Assembly: GCF_002005445.1 (NCBI RefSeq)
Contig: NZ_CP014692.1
Coordinates: 3,661,038 to 3,725,037, forward strand
Reading direction: 5' to 3'
DNA from: Acetobacter aceti
GTDB taxonomy: Bacteria; Pseudomonadota; Alphaproteobacteria; Acetobacterales; Acetobacteraceae
Length of the DNA stretch: 64,000 nucleotides
The stretch's first letter is position 1, and the number at the start of each line of letters is the position of its first letter. The notes below the pieces were generated by a model. The model was not told the DNA's origin and did not search any database. It was given only the letters and a program-made list of their open reading frames with translations. Of this stretch, positions 53,662-63,525 are shown piece by piece. The translations under genes and the position numbers were made by a program.

Positions 53662-54728
53662 GCGTTTCCTCGCGCCATAAACTGTGACGCCGACGTTCTG
53701 TTGCCGTCTGTATTCACGTTAGTACTGTCCACCAGTCGCTCCGCCAGATCGGTCTGGATATCACCCTTATCATCGGCGGGCTTCCTCGCCCACCGCCAGG
53801 CGCCTGTGCCGGGGCCGGCAATGCCAAGCCGGGCAAGCTCCCGGTGCACGACCGCGACAGGCCCTTCGCCGCCCGGACTGTCCGAGATATCGGCCAGCTT
53901 CCGGCCCAGCGCCTCCACCAGCGTGACGGAGCGATGACGTCCGCCAGAGCAGCCCACGGCGATGGTGGCGTATTTCTTGCCTTCCTGCACGAAGCGCGGA
54001 ATGACCAGACGCAGCATCCCGAGAATCTGGTTCAGAAACGGCTCATAGTCTGGATCAGCTTCGACATAGGCTGCGACCGGACGATCAAGACCTGTCTGGG
54101 GAGCCAGCACCGGATCGTAATGCGGATTGCGCAGAAAACGGGCGTCGAACACCATGTCTGCTTCCCGTGGCAGGCCCGATGGAAAAGCGAAAGACATCAG
54201 TACGACAGTCAGCCCTTCATCCGGACCGCTGTGCCATGTGCCGTAGCGCGTCTCGATCAGACGGCGCAGTTCGGGGGTGGACAGGTCCGACGTATCGATG
54301 ACCAGATCGGCGTTGGTACGAAGCCTGCCGGTCAGGTCTTTTTCCGCGTCGATCCCTTCCGGGACGCTGCCGTGCGGTGCGAGCGGATGGCGGCGGCGTG
54401 TCGCCGTATAGCGGCGCAGAAGCGTGGCTTCATCAGCGGCGGCATAGATCAGTTCGGCCCGAAGATGCGGGTTCATCCGCAGACGTGCGAGCGCTTCCAG
54501 CACGGTCGAGGTATCAAAATCCCTGGTCCGGGAATCCACGCCGATCGCAATCGGGCGGTTACCGCGCGCCACGATCTCATCCAGCATGGCAAGAGGCGGA
54601 TTATCGATCACTTCATGCCCAAGATCCTCCAGAATCCGGAGAATCGAGGATTTTCCAGCGCCCGACAGTCCTGTGACAAGCAGGATCTGACGCAATGGAA
54701 CCTCATCGGCGGCCTGAGACGTCACCAT
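53658..54728 (-). CDS. rapZ: RapZ/YvcJ family nucleotide-binding protein (RNase adapter type)
   Basis: This 356-residue protein has Walker A GLSGAGKSS (about residues 19-27), the VIDNPP segment and the C-terminal domain with FPSGLPREADMVFDARFLRNP and GCSGGRHRSV. E. coli RapZ controls GlmZ small RNA and glucosamine-phosphate synthesis; in alphaproteobacteria the gene commonly sits between hprK and ptsM as here. Its role here is not proven. A short disordered tail ends the protein. It overlaps the EIIA start by four bases. Confidence 0.92.
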   Translation of the reverse strand: MVTSQAADEVPLRQILLVTGLSGAGKSSILRILEDLGHEVIDNPPLAMLDEIVARGNRPIAIGVDSRTRDFDTSTVLEALARLRMNPHLRAELIYAAADEATLLRRYTATRRRHPLAPHGSVPEGIDAEKDLTGRLRTNADLVIDTSDLSTPELRRLIETRYGTWHSGPDEGLTVVLMSFAFPSGLPREADMVFDARFLRNPHYDPVLAPQTGLDRPVAAYVEADPDYEPFLNQILGMLRLVIPRFVQEGKKYATIAVGCSGGRHRSVTLVEALGRKLADISDSPGGEGPVAVVHRELARLGIAGPGTGAWRWARKPADDKGDIQTDLAERLVDSTNVNTDGNRTSASQFMARGNA

Positions 54729-54929
54729 TGAAATCCGACAAACACCCCAAATCGAGAATAACGAGAGAACCGGCCTGTAAACGCGCTTTCCGGCGACTGA
54801 CGCCTCCGGATGGCAACGCCGACCCTGACCGGATCATGCCTGAAGAACGACCGTCAGCGAAACATCGACCATATTCTTTGAGCAGACCATATCAGAAGCC
54901 GCCACCTGTCTGACACATTTTTGTCGTGT

Positions 54930-55397
54930 TCAGCTATCATGGGCCAGCATGGTGCCCTGCGACAGGAGAAAGGCTCGCCCCTCCAGACAGTCCAGCGCCA
55001 GGTCAATCCGCTCCGGCGCGGAGGCCATCATGCCGTCAAGCGTGAGGAGCGGGAGCCCCGTTTCCTCGTCAGTCACTCCTTCCTCAGGCAACCTGTAAAA
55101 CGCCTCTCCCTGCCGGAGCAGCCTGACCGTCAGGCGTGGCGTGACCTCTGGTACAAAAGCGCGCCGCACGATGCCCCACCCCCGCACCTCGACCAGCCCC
55201 CGCAAGGATGCCGGGGCCCGGACAAGACCGCCTTCCATCTCGATCCGGTCATCGGCCACCAGATCATAGCCACGACCGAGCAGGCGAAGCAGCAGATCGG
55301 ATTTGCCGGAGCCGGACACCCCGAAAATCAGCACCCCCAGCTTTCCTCGGGCGACACATCCGCCGTGAAGTTTTCTGATGCCGTCATGGGTTGTCAT
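54930..55397 (-). CDS. hprK: HPr kinase/phosphorylase, short form
   Basis: This 155-residue protein is the short, catalytic-domain-only HprK of alphaproteobacteria. The P-loop GVSGSGKSD is at residues 26-34, with VADDRIEMEG and VRGWGIV downstream (the ADD and signature segments). It phosphorylates and dephosphorylates HPr on the serine. The gene lies 200 bases upstream of rapZ on the same strand. Confidence 0.93.
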   Translation of the reverse strand: MTTHDGIRKLHGGCVARGKLGVLIFGVSGSGKSDLLLRLLGRGYDLVADDRIEMEGGLVRAPASLRGLVEVRGWGIVRRAFVPEVTPRLTVRLLRQGEAFYRLPEEGVTDEETGLPLLTLDGMMASAPERIDLALDCLEGRAFLLSQGTMLAHDS

Positions 55398-55555
55398 GGC
55401 GTTCTCGTTCTGAAATCGTTACGCTCCAACAGCGTTCCTCCCGAGAAACATCTTTCTTTGCGATTCTTTTCAGATTATGACAATTTTGTGTCGTCCGGTT
55501 GTGTCCCATGCACGTGGAACCCGACCAGAAGGCCTGACCATAAAGGATAACCGAA

Positions 55556-55990
55556 ATGGAAGCAGTAGCCCTCATGCGGACCCGATATGATCGGCCACGC
55601 AACAATCAGACAGATTCGTTGCTGCAATTCGACTCCGTTCAGCCGAGCTATGAACACTCCCACGAGGGAATGCGTGTGCGTCGTCTGCGCGGATTCGATT
55701 CCCGCACGGGACATTTTCCAGCGCGCATCGGCGATCAGTGTAGACTGGCGTTCTCGGCGGGTGGCGTCGCCCTCTCGGCACGCGGCGCGACACTGCAGGA
55801 CGTGGTGCGCGTGGTCTACCTGGTCAAGGACGCCAGCAAGCTCTCCTCATGCGGCAGTTTCGCAAGCGACGCTCTCGGCGCCAACCGCCCGGCAACCACC
55901 GTGCTTGTGGTGGAAAAATTCGATCGGCCCGAAATTGAGATCGAGCTGGAACTGATCGCCCGTATTCCAGAACATGCCCTGTCAGCCTGA
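55556..55990 (+). CDS. RidA-like (YjgF/YER057c) family protein lacking the catalytic arginine
   Basis: This 144-residue protein has the RidA-like C-terminal half: SARGATLQDVVRVVYLVKDASKL, shown in two parts, and ANRPATTVLVVEKF with IEIELELIARIP. The position of the catalytic arginine in RPAR is occupied by Thr (RPATT). The N-terminal half is poorly conserved, and the segment RGFDSRTGHFPARIGDQCR only loosely matches RidA. Loss of imine deaminase activity is likely but not shown. AAAGGA precedes the start. No pseudogene signs such as frameshifts were seen. Confidence 0.6.
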   Translation: MEAVALMRTRYDRPRNNQTDSLLQFDSVQPSYEHSHEGMRVRRLRGFDSRTGHFPARIGDQCRLAFSAGGVALSARGATLQDVVRVVYLVKDASKLSSCGSFASDALGANRPATTVLVVEKFDRPEIEIELELIARIPEHALSA

Positions 55991-56103
55991 TCTTCAGAAC
56001 GATATATTCACGCTACATTCCCTTTGAACTCATCCCTCTGTATGGATGAAGGCACAGGGCTTGAGCCTCACCGGCCATCGGACGCGTCAGCACTTTCAGT
56101 CAG

Positions 56104-58506
56104 GTGACAGCGGAAAGCCTCCTCCCGTTTCCGAGGCCAGATCCCGCAGTGTCCTTCTCTCCCGACAGCCGCTCCCGCTCTCCTTCGTCGGAAGACGAAC
56201 AGGTCCGTCAGTCCGACGCTCCGCAGTCTCAGCGGTCCTTGCAGGATGAACTGACGCGGCTTCGTCTCCGGGCCGCGGCCTTTGAGCAGTCGGAAGCGAC
56301 GGTCGAAGAGCTGGAACGTCGCATACAGGCTTATGAGGACAGCACCTTCTGGCGGCTCACAGGGCCGGCCCGCAGAGTCCTTGAACACTCTCCCCGACTG
56401 AAATATCTGCTTCGCGGCTCGGCCCGCTCCTGTCTGGGACTGGTGAAGGGCCAACTCCCCGGTCGCCGGCATGATGACAGGCAGACAGGGGAGACAGGCG
56501 CTTTCCACGAGGAAACGCCAGCACAGCCTCCTGCGCAGGTCATTCCTGCCCGCAGACAGAACGCTTCCCACCACGCAGAAGACAGAACGCCCCTGCGATT
56601 CCCGCGTCACGCGTTCCCTCTCCTGAGCATCGTCATCCCGAGCTACGGGCAGATCCCCGTCACGCTGCAATGCCTGCGCTCGATCATGCGCCATCCTCCG
56701 TCCTGCCCTTACGAGGTGATTGTCGCGGAGGATGCGTCCGGCGATCCTTCTGTCGCCGGACTGCGCACCATTGAAGGGCTGGTACTGATCGAGCGCACCG
56801 AAAACCTGGGTTTTCTGAAGAACTGCAACGAGGCGGCGAAGGCGGCTACCGGCGCCTGGCTCCACCTGCTCAACAACGACACGGAAGTGCTGTCCGGCAC
56901 GTTCGACACCCTTCTGGCGCGTCTGCAAACGGACGCGGGCATCGGTCTGACAGGTTCGAAACTGCTCTATCCGGACGGGCGGTTGCAGGAGGCTGGCGGC
57001 ATTCTCTGGAACGATGCGTCAGGCTGGAACTTCGGCCGCAACGATCCGTATCCCGACCGCGCCGCCTACTCCTACCCGCGTGACGTGGACTACATCTCCG
57101 GCGCGTCGATTATGCTGCGCCGTGATCTGTTCGCCTCTCTCGGCGGCTTCGATGAAGCCTTTGCCCCCGCCTATTACGAGGACACGGACCTTGCCTTCCG
57201 CATCCGTGCGTCCGGCCTGCGCGTGGTGTTCGAACCGGCTTCGGTGGTGATTCACCATGAGGGCGTGTCACATGGAACGGACGAAAGCAGCGGCATCAAG
57301 GCGTATCAGGTTCGCAACCGGGAACTGATGCTGGACCGCTGGCGTGAGGTGCTGGAAGCGGAACATTTTCCGCCCGCAACGCATTTTCTCCGTGCCGCGT
57401 GCCATGCGCCGGATCGCAGGACCATCCTCATCATCGACCATTACGTGCCGGAACCCGACCGCGACGCAGGCTCCCGCACGACCATGAATGTGATTCACGC
57501 CCTGTGCAACGCCGGGTGGCTGGTGAAATTCTGGCCGGAAAACCGTCAGCGCAACAGCTATTCGTGCGCGCTGGAGCGGCTGGGCGTCGAGATCCTCGAC
57601 GAGAGCTGCCCGTATGGGTTCGCAGCGTGGATCGGGGAAAACGGACCCGATCTGGACCATGTCATGATCATGCGTCCCACCGTCGCGCGGGCTTTCCTGC
57701 CGGACGTCGCGCTCAACACGGACGCGAGCCGTTCCTATTACGGCCACGACATTCACTTCCTGCGGCTGAAACGCGAAGCGGAGGTGACAGGGAACCGGCA
57801 GACCCGTCAGGACGCGCGCACCATGCGACGACTGGAAACATGGCTGTGGCCGCAGTTCCATGCCGTGCTCTATCTGTCGCACTACGAAGCCGACCTCGTC
57901 CGCGAACTGGCTCCGAACGCGCGGCCTCATGCCATCGTGCCGTTCTGCTTCGCTCCCGACCGGAGTGTGCGCCCCGTGACATCGGGCAAAACCATCCTGT
58001 TTGTCGGCGGTTTCGGTCACCCTCCCAATGTCGACGCAGCTCTCTGGCTGGTGCGGGAGATCATGCCGCTCGTGCGTGGGCGCGCGCCGGACGTGCGGCT
58101 GATCCTCGCCGGATCAAAACCCGCCGCCGAAGTCCGTGCGCTGGCCAGCCCGGATGTTACTGTCACAGGCTTTGTGTCGGATGAGGAACTGGTCCGGCTC
58201 TACGCCACCTCCCGCGTCGCCGCCGTGCCCCTGCGTTTCGGGGCCGGGGTGAAGCACAAGGTGCTGGAAGCGCTGCATCAGGGGTTGCCGCTCGTCACCA
58301 CGTCGGTGGGCGCGGAGGGAATCGTCGGACTGGAAGATGTGGCGGCCGTAGCAGAGACTGCCGCTCTGTTCGCCGGGGCGCTGCTGGCCCTGCTGGAAGA
58401 TGACGCACTGTGGCGGGAGCGCTCGGATGCAGGGAAAGAACTGATCAGCGAGGGGTATTCGCCGGAGCGTTTCGGGGAGGTGTTGCTGGGAACCCTGCTG
58501 GAATAA
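56104..58506 (+). CDS. Bifunctional glycosyltransferase, GT2-GT4 fusion
   Basis: This 800-residue protein has an N-terminal disordered and coiled-coil part with the STFWRLTGPARRV motif common before surface glycosyltransferase domains. A GT2 domain from about residue 173 (LLSIVIPSYG) has the metal-binding NNDTEV near 256. A GT4-type domain from about residue 420 has GHPPNVDAALW and FGAGVKHKVLEAL near 712. It should add two sugars in a row during polysaccharide synthesis. The start is GTG; no ATG lies nearby. It is the first gene of the right-hand polysaccharide cluster. Confidence 0.85.
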   Translation: MTAESLLPFPRPDPAVSFSPDSRSRSPSSEDEQVRQSDAPQSQRSLQDELTRLRLRAAAFEQSEATVEELERRIQAYEDSTFWRLTGPARRVLEHSPRLKYLLRGSARSCLGLVKGQLPGRRHDDRQTGETGAFHEETPAQPPAQVIPARRQNASHHAEDRTPLRFPRHAFPLLSIVIPSYGQIPVTLQCLRSIMRHPPSCPYEVIVAEDASGDPSVAGLRTIEGLVLIERTENLGFLKNCNEAAKAATGAWLHLLNNDTEVLSGTFDTLLARLQTDAGIGLTGSKLLYPDGRLQEAGGILWNDASGWNFGRNDPYPDRAAYSYPRDVDYISGASIMLRRDLFASLGGFDEAFAPAYYEDTDLAFRIRASGLRVVFEPASVVIHHEGVSHGTDESSGIKAYQVRNRELMLDRWREVLEAEHFPPATHFLRAACHAPDRRTILIIDHYVPEPDRDAGSRTTMNVIHALCNAGWLVKFWPENRQRNSYSCALERLGVEILDESCPYGFAAWIGENGPDLDHVMIMRPTVARAFLPDVALNTDASRSYYGHDIHFLRLKREAEVTGNRQTRQDARTMRRLETWLWPQFHAVLYLSHYEADLVRELAPNARPHAIVPFCFAPDRSVRPVTSGKTILFVGGFGHPPNVDAALWLVREIMPLVRGRAPDVRLILAGSKPAAEVRALASPDVTVTGFVSDEELVRLYATSRVAAVPLRFGAGVKHKVLEALHQGLPLVTTSVGAEGIVGLEDVAAVAETAALFAGALLALLEDDALWRERSDAGKELISEGYSPERFGEVLLGTLLE

Positions 58507-59109
58507 CAGGGCCGTATGGTTTTCTGAGTTCCCTGATGGAACCATGGCTTTTCGTTGTCAGTTGCAGGACCGACTCAGTATTGAATAAAGCTCCAGCCAG
58601 AAATGTCCGGAGCTTTATGGCACCACAAATCATCCGGAAGGATTTTGCCGCCGGGGACAACGGTTGCAAAAGACAGATCGCAACATTCCCCGTTCATTCA
58701 AAAGAGGATTTTATAAGGCACTTCCTGTTTCATCATATTTTTTAAACAACCACTGCAATGAACGTTTCTTTTTTCATCAAGGCTCTTCAGAAAAGAAATC
58801 GCGAAAGCCGGAATGGAGGGGTGCGCATGACGCTTTCTTATCCGGATTTTCGCGGAACAATAAGCAATCATCATGGCTGGCCTGATATTCATGGGAGCGA
58901 GCGCCGTGACTTCAAGCTGCACCCCAAAAGTCTCCTATTTCTCCGCTGAAATCACGTAGAAAAGGAAATTTTTTGGTCTTGACGCAGATATTGCCGCCCG
59001 TGTGAAAACAGTCAGGTGGGAAACGTGAAGATTTCTGCTGGAAGCGATGCTTCCTCATAGACTCAGGAATGTCGCATCAAGGGAGAGGAAAGCGGTAAAT
59101 CGTGCTAAC
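58507..59109. other. Intergenic region with one 10-bp hairpin
   Basis: ATAAAGCTCC (58585-58594) pairs with GGAGCTTTAT (58609-58618) after the GT2-GT4 gene and may end its transcript. The remainder shows only short frames without family features and no recognisable RNA. Confidence 0.45.
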
Positions 59110-60036
59110 ATGGAGGCGATGAGTATCTTCAGAACCGATATCTGGCGCGTCGGCGTCGTGCAGGCCGGGTTTTCCGATATCTGCGTGAAAGGCTCCCTCG
59201 ACCCGTTCGCCATCCGCTGGCTTCCCAATCCGGGTCGATACCGCTTTCTGGCGGACCCGTTCGGGATATGGCGGGACGACAGGCTGCATATCTTTGCTGA
59301 ATATTATGACTATCGCACGCGCAAGGGCGAGATCCATCTTCTGATCCTGAACCGGGCGCTGGAAATCATTCAGCAGGGACAGGTTCTTTCCGAACCGTGG
59401 CACCTGTCCTATCCTTTCATTTTTGAAGCGGACGGCGAAACATGGATGCTGCCCGAAGCCTGCCGCTCGGGGAAGCTGACCCTCTATCGGGCGCGCCGTT
59501 TCCCGTGGGAGTGGGAAGCTGTCCCTGAATTTCGTTTTCCACATGCCGCCATCGACGCCTCTCCGATTTTTGCCGGAGGGGCGTGGTGGATGTTCTACGC
59601 TCCCTCCTCTCCGCATTCCGATCGTATGACGGCTCTTCGGCTGGCGCGGGCAGATACGCTGCTCGGGAAGTGGGAGGATGTTTCCACCCAACCATTAAGG
59701 CGAGGGTTGGGAAGCAGCCGGATGGGCGGCACACCCAGGCTCGTGGATGGACAGCTCATTCTTCCCATGCAGGACTGTACCGAGACCTATGGCGGCGCGA
59801 TCCGTCTTCTGAAAACCGGTATTCCCCATGATGATTCCATGAGTTTTCAGGAAAGCTTCCGGATCACCGCCCCTCAGGACGCCCGCCCGTTCACGGCGGG
59901 CCTGCATACATTCTCGGCGGCTGGCGATGTCACGCTCATCGATGCCAAGCGTATCCTGCGCAATGCCCCGATCCGTGCCGGTATTGATCTCCGGCATCAT
60001 ATCGGAAAATGGCGGGAACAGGGGAGGATGCGTTGA
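59110..60036 (+). CDS. Beta-propeller domain protein related to the glucosamine inositolphosphorylceramide transferase N-terminal domain
   Basis: This 308-residue protein has repeated segments such as RFLADPFGIWRDDRLHIFAE and LSYPFIFEADGETWMLPEA, and later GGTPRLVDGQLILPMQDC. These are the repeating blades of the GINT1 N-terminal/GH43-like five-bladed propeller. In bacteria these proteins occur next to glycosyltransferases and formyltransferases in surface polysaccharide clusters. Its catalytic role is unknown. ATG at 59110 was chosen; ATG at 59119 is also possible. Its stop overlaps the next gene. Confidence 0.75.
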   Translation: MEAMSIFRTDIWRVGVVQAGFSDICVKGSLDPFAIRWLPNPGRYRFLADPFGIWRDDRLHIFAEYYDYRTRKGEIHLLILNRALEIIQQGQVLSEPWHLSYPFIFEADGETWMLPEACRSGKLTLYRARRFPWEWEAVPEFRFPHAAIDASPIFAGGAWWMFYAPSSPHSDRMTALRLARADTLLGKWEDVSTQPLRRGLGSSRMGGTPRLVDGQLILPMQDCTETYGGAIRLLKTGIPHDDSMSFQESFRITAPQDARPFTAGLHTFSAAGDVTLIDAKRILRNAPIRAGIDLRHHIGKWREQGRMR

Positions 60037-61145
60037 AGATCGCCTATGTCATCAACTCGGTGGAAGGCGGCGGGGCGGCTCTTCCTGTGCCTGCGGTGAC
60101 CCGGGTCATGCGCGAGCGGGGTCACCATGTCGAAATCTTTGCGCTCAGCCGTCGTGACGGGCGCGCCATCACGTCGATGGAACAGGATGGCCTGCGTGTG
60201 CATGTCCGGGATGGCGCTCCGGGAGATCATCTGACCGCCTTTTTCTGGCTGATGCGCCAGATGCAGGCATTTTCGCCGACAGTCATCTGGACTTCCCTGA
60301 CCCGTGCGACCCTGATGGGGCAACTGATCGGAACCTGGCGCCGCTGCCCGGTGGTGAGCTGGCAGCATTCGGCGCGCCTTAAACCGGCCAACGCCCGGAT
60401 GCTGCGCCTCCTGCGGGCCCGCACCTCGCTCTGGATCGCGGACTCCCGCTGTGTGGAGGAAATGACCCGGCAGACGCTGGGAATTCCACCCGCGCACCTT
60501 GCCTGCTGGCCCATTTTCCGTGCGGACGCTGATGTTCCGCTGGCGACGCCCTGGCGACCGGGTGAGCCGGTGCGTATCGGTTCACTCGGACGGCTGCATC
60601 CGGTGAAGGGGTACGATATCCTGTGTCAGGCTCTGACACTTCTGCATCAGAAGGGCGACCTTCCACCCTTTGAAGTGGTGATCGCGGGAGAGGGTGAAGA
60701 ACGCGCCCGTCTTGAAGACCTGATCAGACGGGATGAACTGCCGGTTCGTCTGGCTGGCTATGTCGAGCATCCGAAAAATTTCCTGACGACCCTGCACGCC
60801 TATGTGCAACCGTCCCTCTGGGAAGGGCTGTGTCTGGCGGCGCATGAGGCGATGCTCGCGGGTCTGCCTGTCATCGCCTCGGCTGTGGGAGAACTTCCCT
60901 TCACTATCACAGGAGACATGGGAAGTGTGGTGCCGCCCCGCGATCCACAGGCTCTGGCGGCGGCTCTCGAAAAGCTGCTCCGATCACCGGAAAAGCTGGT
61001 GGAGTGGGGGCGGGCGGGACGTCAGCGGGTGCTCGAACGGTTCAGCGCAGAGCGTTTTGACGCCACCGGACGCGGGATCGTGGAACGTGTGGAGCGGATT
61101 GTCGCTGACCGGAACGGCAGCGTTCAGGCGCAACGCCTGAGATAG
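60033..61145 (+). CDS. Glycosyltransferase family 4 protein
   Basis: This 370-residue GT-B enzyme begins MKIAYVINSVEGGGAALPV, the donor-side glycine loop. The C-terminal domain has IGSLGRLHPVKGYDILCQAL, VIAGEGEERARLEDLI and a final EGLCLAAHEAMLAGLPVIAS, the GT4 EX7E signature. The start is TTG at 60033, with GGGGAGG upstream. It overlaps the stop of the preceding gene by four bases (TTGA), so the pair is translationally coupled. It converges with the next gene over 22 bases. Confidence 0.88.
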   Translation: MKIAYVINSVEGGGAALPVPAVTRVMRERGHHVEIFALSRRDGRAITSMEQDGLRVHVRDGAPGDHLTAFFWLMRQMQAFSPTVIWTSLTRATLMGQLIGTWRRCPVVSWQHSARLKPANARMLRLLRARTSLWIADSRCVEEMTRQTLGIPPAHLACWPIFRADADVPLATPWRPGEPVRIGSLGRLHPVKGYDILCQALTLLHQKGDLPPFEVVIAGEGEERARLEDLIRRDELPVRLAGYVEHPKNFLTTLHAYVQPSLWEGLCLAAHEAMLAGLPVIASAVGELPFTITGDMGSVVPPRDPQALAAALEKLLRSPEKLVEWGRAGRQRVLERFSAERFDATGRGIVERVERIVADRNGSVQAQRLR

Positions 61146-62257
61146 TCCACCATGGCGTCGGCTGCGGCCGGGGCTGTCGGCCGGTTGTCGGGCAGTTCGA
61201 ATGTTTCAGAAAAATAGGCCGTCTGCCTGTCCCTGAACTGCGGATGGATCAGAAACGCATTATCCAGCGTGTCGGCAAGGTTTTCGAGAGTGTCCATCAC
61301 CTCGCCCAGTTGCCAGAAGCTGTAATTATTATCGTTTTCCCAGTGCGCGTTATGGGCGTTGAGAAAAATGCAGGGACGTGGACGGATCATGAATTCCGCC
61401 ACCTGACTGCTGACATCACCCAGATAAAGATCCGCCGCCATGGTGTAGGTCATGTCGACGCTTCGCGTACTGCCCGGATCGATCAGGAGATTTTCACAGC
61501 CGGAAAAACGCTGCCTGAGCGCCTCGCCAGCCTCCCTGTCCCGGTCGAACAGGCGGATATGCGGAGCAAAAATCAGGTTGTAGCGATCCTGCTGCGCGAA
61601 AAAAGTGAGGATTCTTTCACCAAACGTCTCCCATGACGACAGGCGGGAGGAAAAGTGCGGGTTATAAAGCACGATGGGTCGGGCGTTATTGAAAAGCGGA
61701 CGGGCCGCGTGATTCATGCGTTGAACGATATCGAATTTCGCATAGGTGCCGCGATGATAACGGCCCGGCGTGATGGCGCCCTGCTGGAGAAGCCGTTTCT
61801 CGATCTTCTTTCCTGAGAGAACGATGAAATCGAACAGGCGCGCGTCTTTCGCGAAACCGATCGCCCTGTCGCCGGCGCCGTGACGGGTCCATGCCAGACG
61901 CGGTTTCCGGACACCCATGCGCTTGAGATAGAGAGAGGTCCGCTCAGGCACGACGATACCGTCGAACTGGGAAAAATAGGAACGGTTCAGGCCAAGAACG
62001 GCAAGTTTCTCGAGCGGGCCCGGCCCCTTTTCTTCTATCCTGCGACGGAGGAGGGACGGCATCCGTAACAGCTCATACGAAATCCTGCTTTCGGGGTAGA
62101 AAGCGGCGAGTGAGCGGGCGTAATCCAGGTGGCTTTCCGTCATGCAGGTCACATGGACTTCGACATCCGGGCTGCGGGCCGCCATTTCCAGTCCGATGGG
62201 AAGCGAATGAAGCGTCTGATGCGGCTGAGCTATGAACGGCAACACAACCTTCAGCAT
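61124..62257 (-). CDS. CDP-glycerol glycerophosphotransferase-like GT-B protein
   Basis: This 377-residue protein begins LKVVLPFIAQPHQTLHSLPI and has VLYNPHFSSRLSSWETFGE and DLYLGDVSSQVAEFMIRPRP. The latter resembles the D-SS-E pattern of CDP-glycerol/teichoic-acid-type glycerophosphotransferases (PF04464). In Gram-negative bacteria such proteins act in capsule or LPS modification. It lies antisense to the end of the upstream GT gene and faces the metallophosphoesterase gene divergently. The substrate is unknown. Confidence 0.65.
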   Translation of the reverse strand: MLKVVLPFIAQPHQTLHSLPIGLEMAARSPDVEVHVTCMTESHLDYARSLAAFYPESRISYELLRMPSLLRRRIEEKGPGPLEKLAVLGLNRSYFSQFDGIVVPERTSLYLKRMGVRKPRLAWTRHGAGDRAIGFAKDARLFDFIVLSGKKIEKRLLQQGAITPGRYHRGTYAKFDIVQRMNHAARPLFNNARPIVLYNPHFSSRLSSWETFGERILTFFAQQDRYNLIFAPHIRLFDRDREAGEALRQRFSGCENLLIDPGSTRSVDMTYTMAADLYLGDVSSQVAEFMIRPRPCIFLNAHNAHWENDNNYSFWQLGEVMDTLENLADTLDNAFLIHPQFRDRQTAYFSETFELPDNRPTAPAAADAMVDYLRRCA

Positions 62258-62558
62258 AAATCACTGTTTCCATCGGAATTGAATATATTGCCATCATTTG
62301 AACCCGCGTTCTTGAATGGACAATAACTTTATATATCATTTTTCTTAAACTTTTGTTGCAACCATAAAAATTTTTTTATTTTCATTAAATTTCCCCAATA
62401 GTTGCACATCAGAAGCCACATGGAGTATTCCAGTCGAAACTAAAGACACGTCTCAGCATGCTCAGCGGCCAGCGGGCGAGGGCAAACAAACCACATCCGG
62501 ACAAAACCTTAAGCCCGACAGGGAAAAAGGAACAGCCCGCGAGAAGAAGGCGACGACA
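62258..62558. other. AT-rich divergent promoter region
   Basis: The region between the leftward CDP-glycerol-type gene and the rightward metallophosphoesterase is very AT-rich from 62320 to 62400 and contains no gene. It likely contains two divergent promoters. Confidence 0.45.
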
Positions 62559-63524
62559 ATGAGCAATGCAGGCCAGATCCAGAGCCTTGCCCATCTGTCT
62601 GACGTGCATCTTCCTCCGGCGAAGCCCCTCTCGCTGAAGGCTTTCATGGGCAAGCGCGCTCTGAGCGTCCTGTCATGGAAGCGTCGGCGCTCCAGACTGC
62701 ATACTCTCCAGACAGCGCAGGCCGTGATGGACGATATCGCCGCTTTCGCACCGGACGTCATCGTCGATACTGGCGATCTCACAAATTTTGGGCTTCCACA
62801 GGAGTTTGAGCAGGCGGCGGACTGGCTCGACCGGATGCCAGCTCCAACGGTTGTGGTGCCGGGCAACCATGACGCCATGACAGCGAGAGCCAGGAAACAG
62901 GCGCTTGCCGCATGGGCGAAATGGGGCGCGTCCGCGGCCGAGGATTTTCCCTTTGTCCGCCGCGTCGGAAATATAGCGCTGATCGGCGTGTGCAGCGCCG
63001 TCGCCAGTCCACCTTTCATGGCCTATGGACACGTCGATGTTGAGCAGGCGACACGCCTGCGCAGGATTCTGGAAGAAACCCGCGATGCCTGCCGGATCGT
63101 GCTGATCCATCATCCCGTGATCCCCGGTCTGGTGCCGTGGCGAAAATCCCTTCTGGGGTGGAAGCACGTCGTCGATGCACTGAAGGAAGCCGGAGCGGAG
63201 CTTGTGCTGCATGGGCATTCCCATTGCGCCACGATCCGTTTCATCCCCGATACGTCCATCCCGCTTATCGGAGCGCCTTCAGCCTCCCAGATGTCGGAAG
63301 AGCCGGAGAGGGCCGCTGGCTGGAATGCTTTTCTGATTGTCACCGAGGCCAATTACTGGCGCATCGAGATGACACGCAGGCGGATGACCGAAAATGGCGA
63401 GTTCGTCAGTTCCGGTCAGATCACCTCGCTGCGACCCCGTGTGTCTGTGCAGAATATCCCGGCGGCCTCGGATGTTTTCGAGAATCCAGCAATGCCGGTC
63501 TATCAGCATGCTGTCTGCGGATGA
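62559..63524 (+). CDS. Metallophosphoesterase (calcineurin-like)
   Basis: This 321-residue protein has the calcineurin-like set: D15 and H17 in LSDVHLP, D73 in DTGDLTN, N103 and H104 in PGNHD, IHHPVIPG, and HGHSH near the C-terminal part. These bind two metal ions in phosphodiesterases. It may act on cyclic nucleotides or phospholipid-linked groups. It is located in the polysaccharide cluster but its substrate is not deducible. A short GNAT-free tail follows the domain. Confidence 0.9.
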   Translation: MSNAGQIQSLAHLSDVHLPPAKPLSLKAFMGKRALSVLSWKRRRSRLHTLQTAQAVMDDIAAFAPDVIVDTGDLTNFGLPQEFEQAADWLDRMPAPTVVVPGNHDAMTARARKQALAAWAKWGASAAEDFPFVRRVGNIALIGVCSAVASPPFMAYGHVDVEQATRLRRILEETRDACRIVLIHHPVIPGLVPWRKSLLGWKHVVDALKEAGAELVLHGHSHCATIRFIPDTSIPLIGAPSASQMSEEPERAAGWNAFLIVTEANYWRIEMTRRRMTENGEFVSSGQITSLRPRVSVQNIPAASDVFENPAMPVYQHAVCG

Positions 63525-63525
63525 G

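Noticed and set aside
55670..55715. tRNA T-arm-like text (GGATTCGATTCCCGC)
   Set aside because: It lies within the RidA-like reading frame and the flanking bases do not form the other tRNA arms.
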